From positions 1 through 7,069 of the forward strand of contig CANHJY010000100.1 in assembly GCA_947461185.1 (NCBI GenBank): 7,069 nucleotides of DNA, given 5' to 3'. Positions 7,063 to 7,069 of the stretch are shown here, piece after piece. The translations under genes were made by a program, and so were the position numbers. This DNA comes from Flavobacteriales bacterium. Lineage in GTDB: Bacteria > Bacteroidota > Bacteroidia > Flavobacteriales_D > Crocinitomicaceae. How positions within the stretch are numbered: position 1 is the stretch's first letter; every line of letters begins with the position of its first letter. Below the pieces are notes generated by a model. That model did no database searches. It was not told where the DNA came from and saw only the letters and a program-made list of their open reading frames with translations.

Positions 7063-7069
7063 GTCATTG

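Noticed and set aside
1..7069. tRNA, rRNA, CRISPR array, insertion sequence, toxin-antitoxin or phage defence genes
   Set aside because: No cloverleaf-like or rRNA-like stretch, spaced direct repeats, transposase motifs or known defence domains were found in either strand.

Overview
The window looks like chromosomal DNA from a Bacteroidota bacterium, most likely a member of the Flavobacteriales. It is AT-rich, a good TTG-N19-TAnnTTTG promoter is present, genes mostly lack strong Shine-Dalgarno sites, a RprX-like sensor kinase is encoded, and one large exported protein ends in a type IX secretion (type B, 'gliding motility-associated') sorting domain. These are family-level clues; species cannot be named from the sequence.

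Layout: positions 1-1898 (minus) hold most of a large polytopic membrane protein of the YfhO / GT-C glycosyltransferase-like type, whose C-terminus runs off the left edge. A 90-bp divergent spacer follows, with a well-formed promoter for a small secreted protein (1989-2372, plus). That gene converges on a sensor histidine kinase (2374-3753, minus) with a single base between the two stop codons. Upstream of the kinase on the same strand, 45 bp away, lies a 946-residue T9SS cargo protein (3799-6639, minus) built of a signal peptide, an IgGFc-binding-type N-terminal domain, a chain of Ig/PKD-like modules and the sorting domain. A 159-bp AT-rich divergent spacer separates it from a small basic hypothetical ORF (6799-7062, plus).

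How they may work together: the cargo protein and the kinase could be co-transcribed, as no terminator is visible between them, which would place a surface protein with a membrane sensor. However, a candidate separate promoter for the kinase, overlaid by an imperfect inverted repeat, sits in the same gap. The kinase has all catalytic boxes but no response regulator next to it. The membrane protein at the left edge probably works in polymer or lipid-linked sugar transfer, unrelated to the others as far as can be seen. I see no mobile element, CRISPR array, RNA gene or defence system, and nothing that amounts to a convincing new system. The most useful points for follow-up are the orphan-looking kinase beside a T9SS adhesin-like protein, the near-leaderless promoter, and the two small unassigned proteins.
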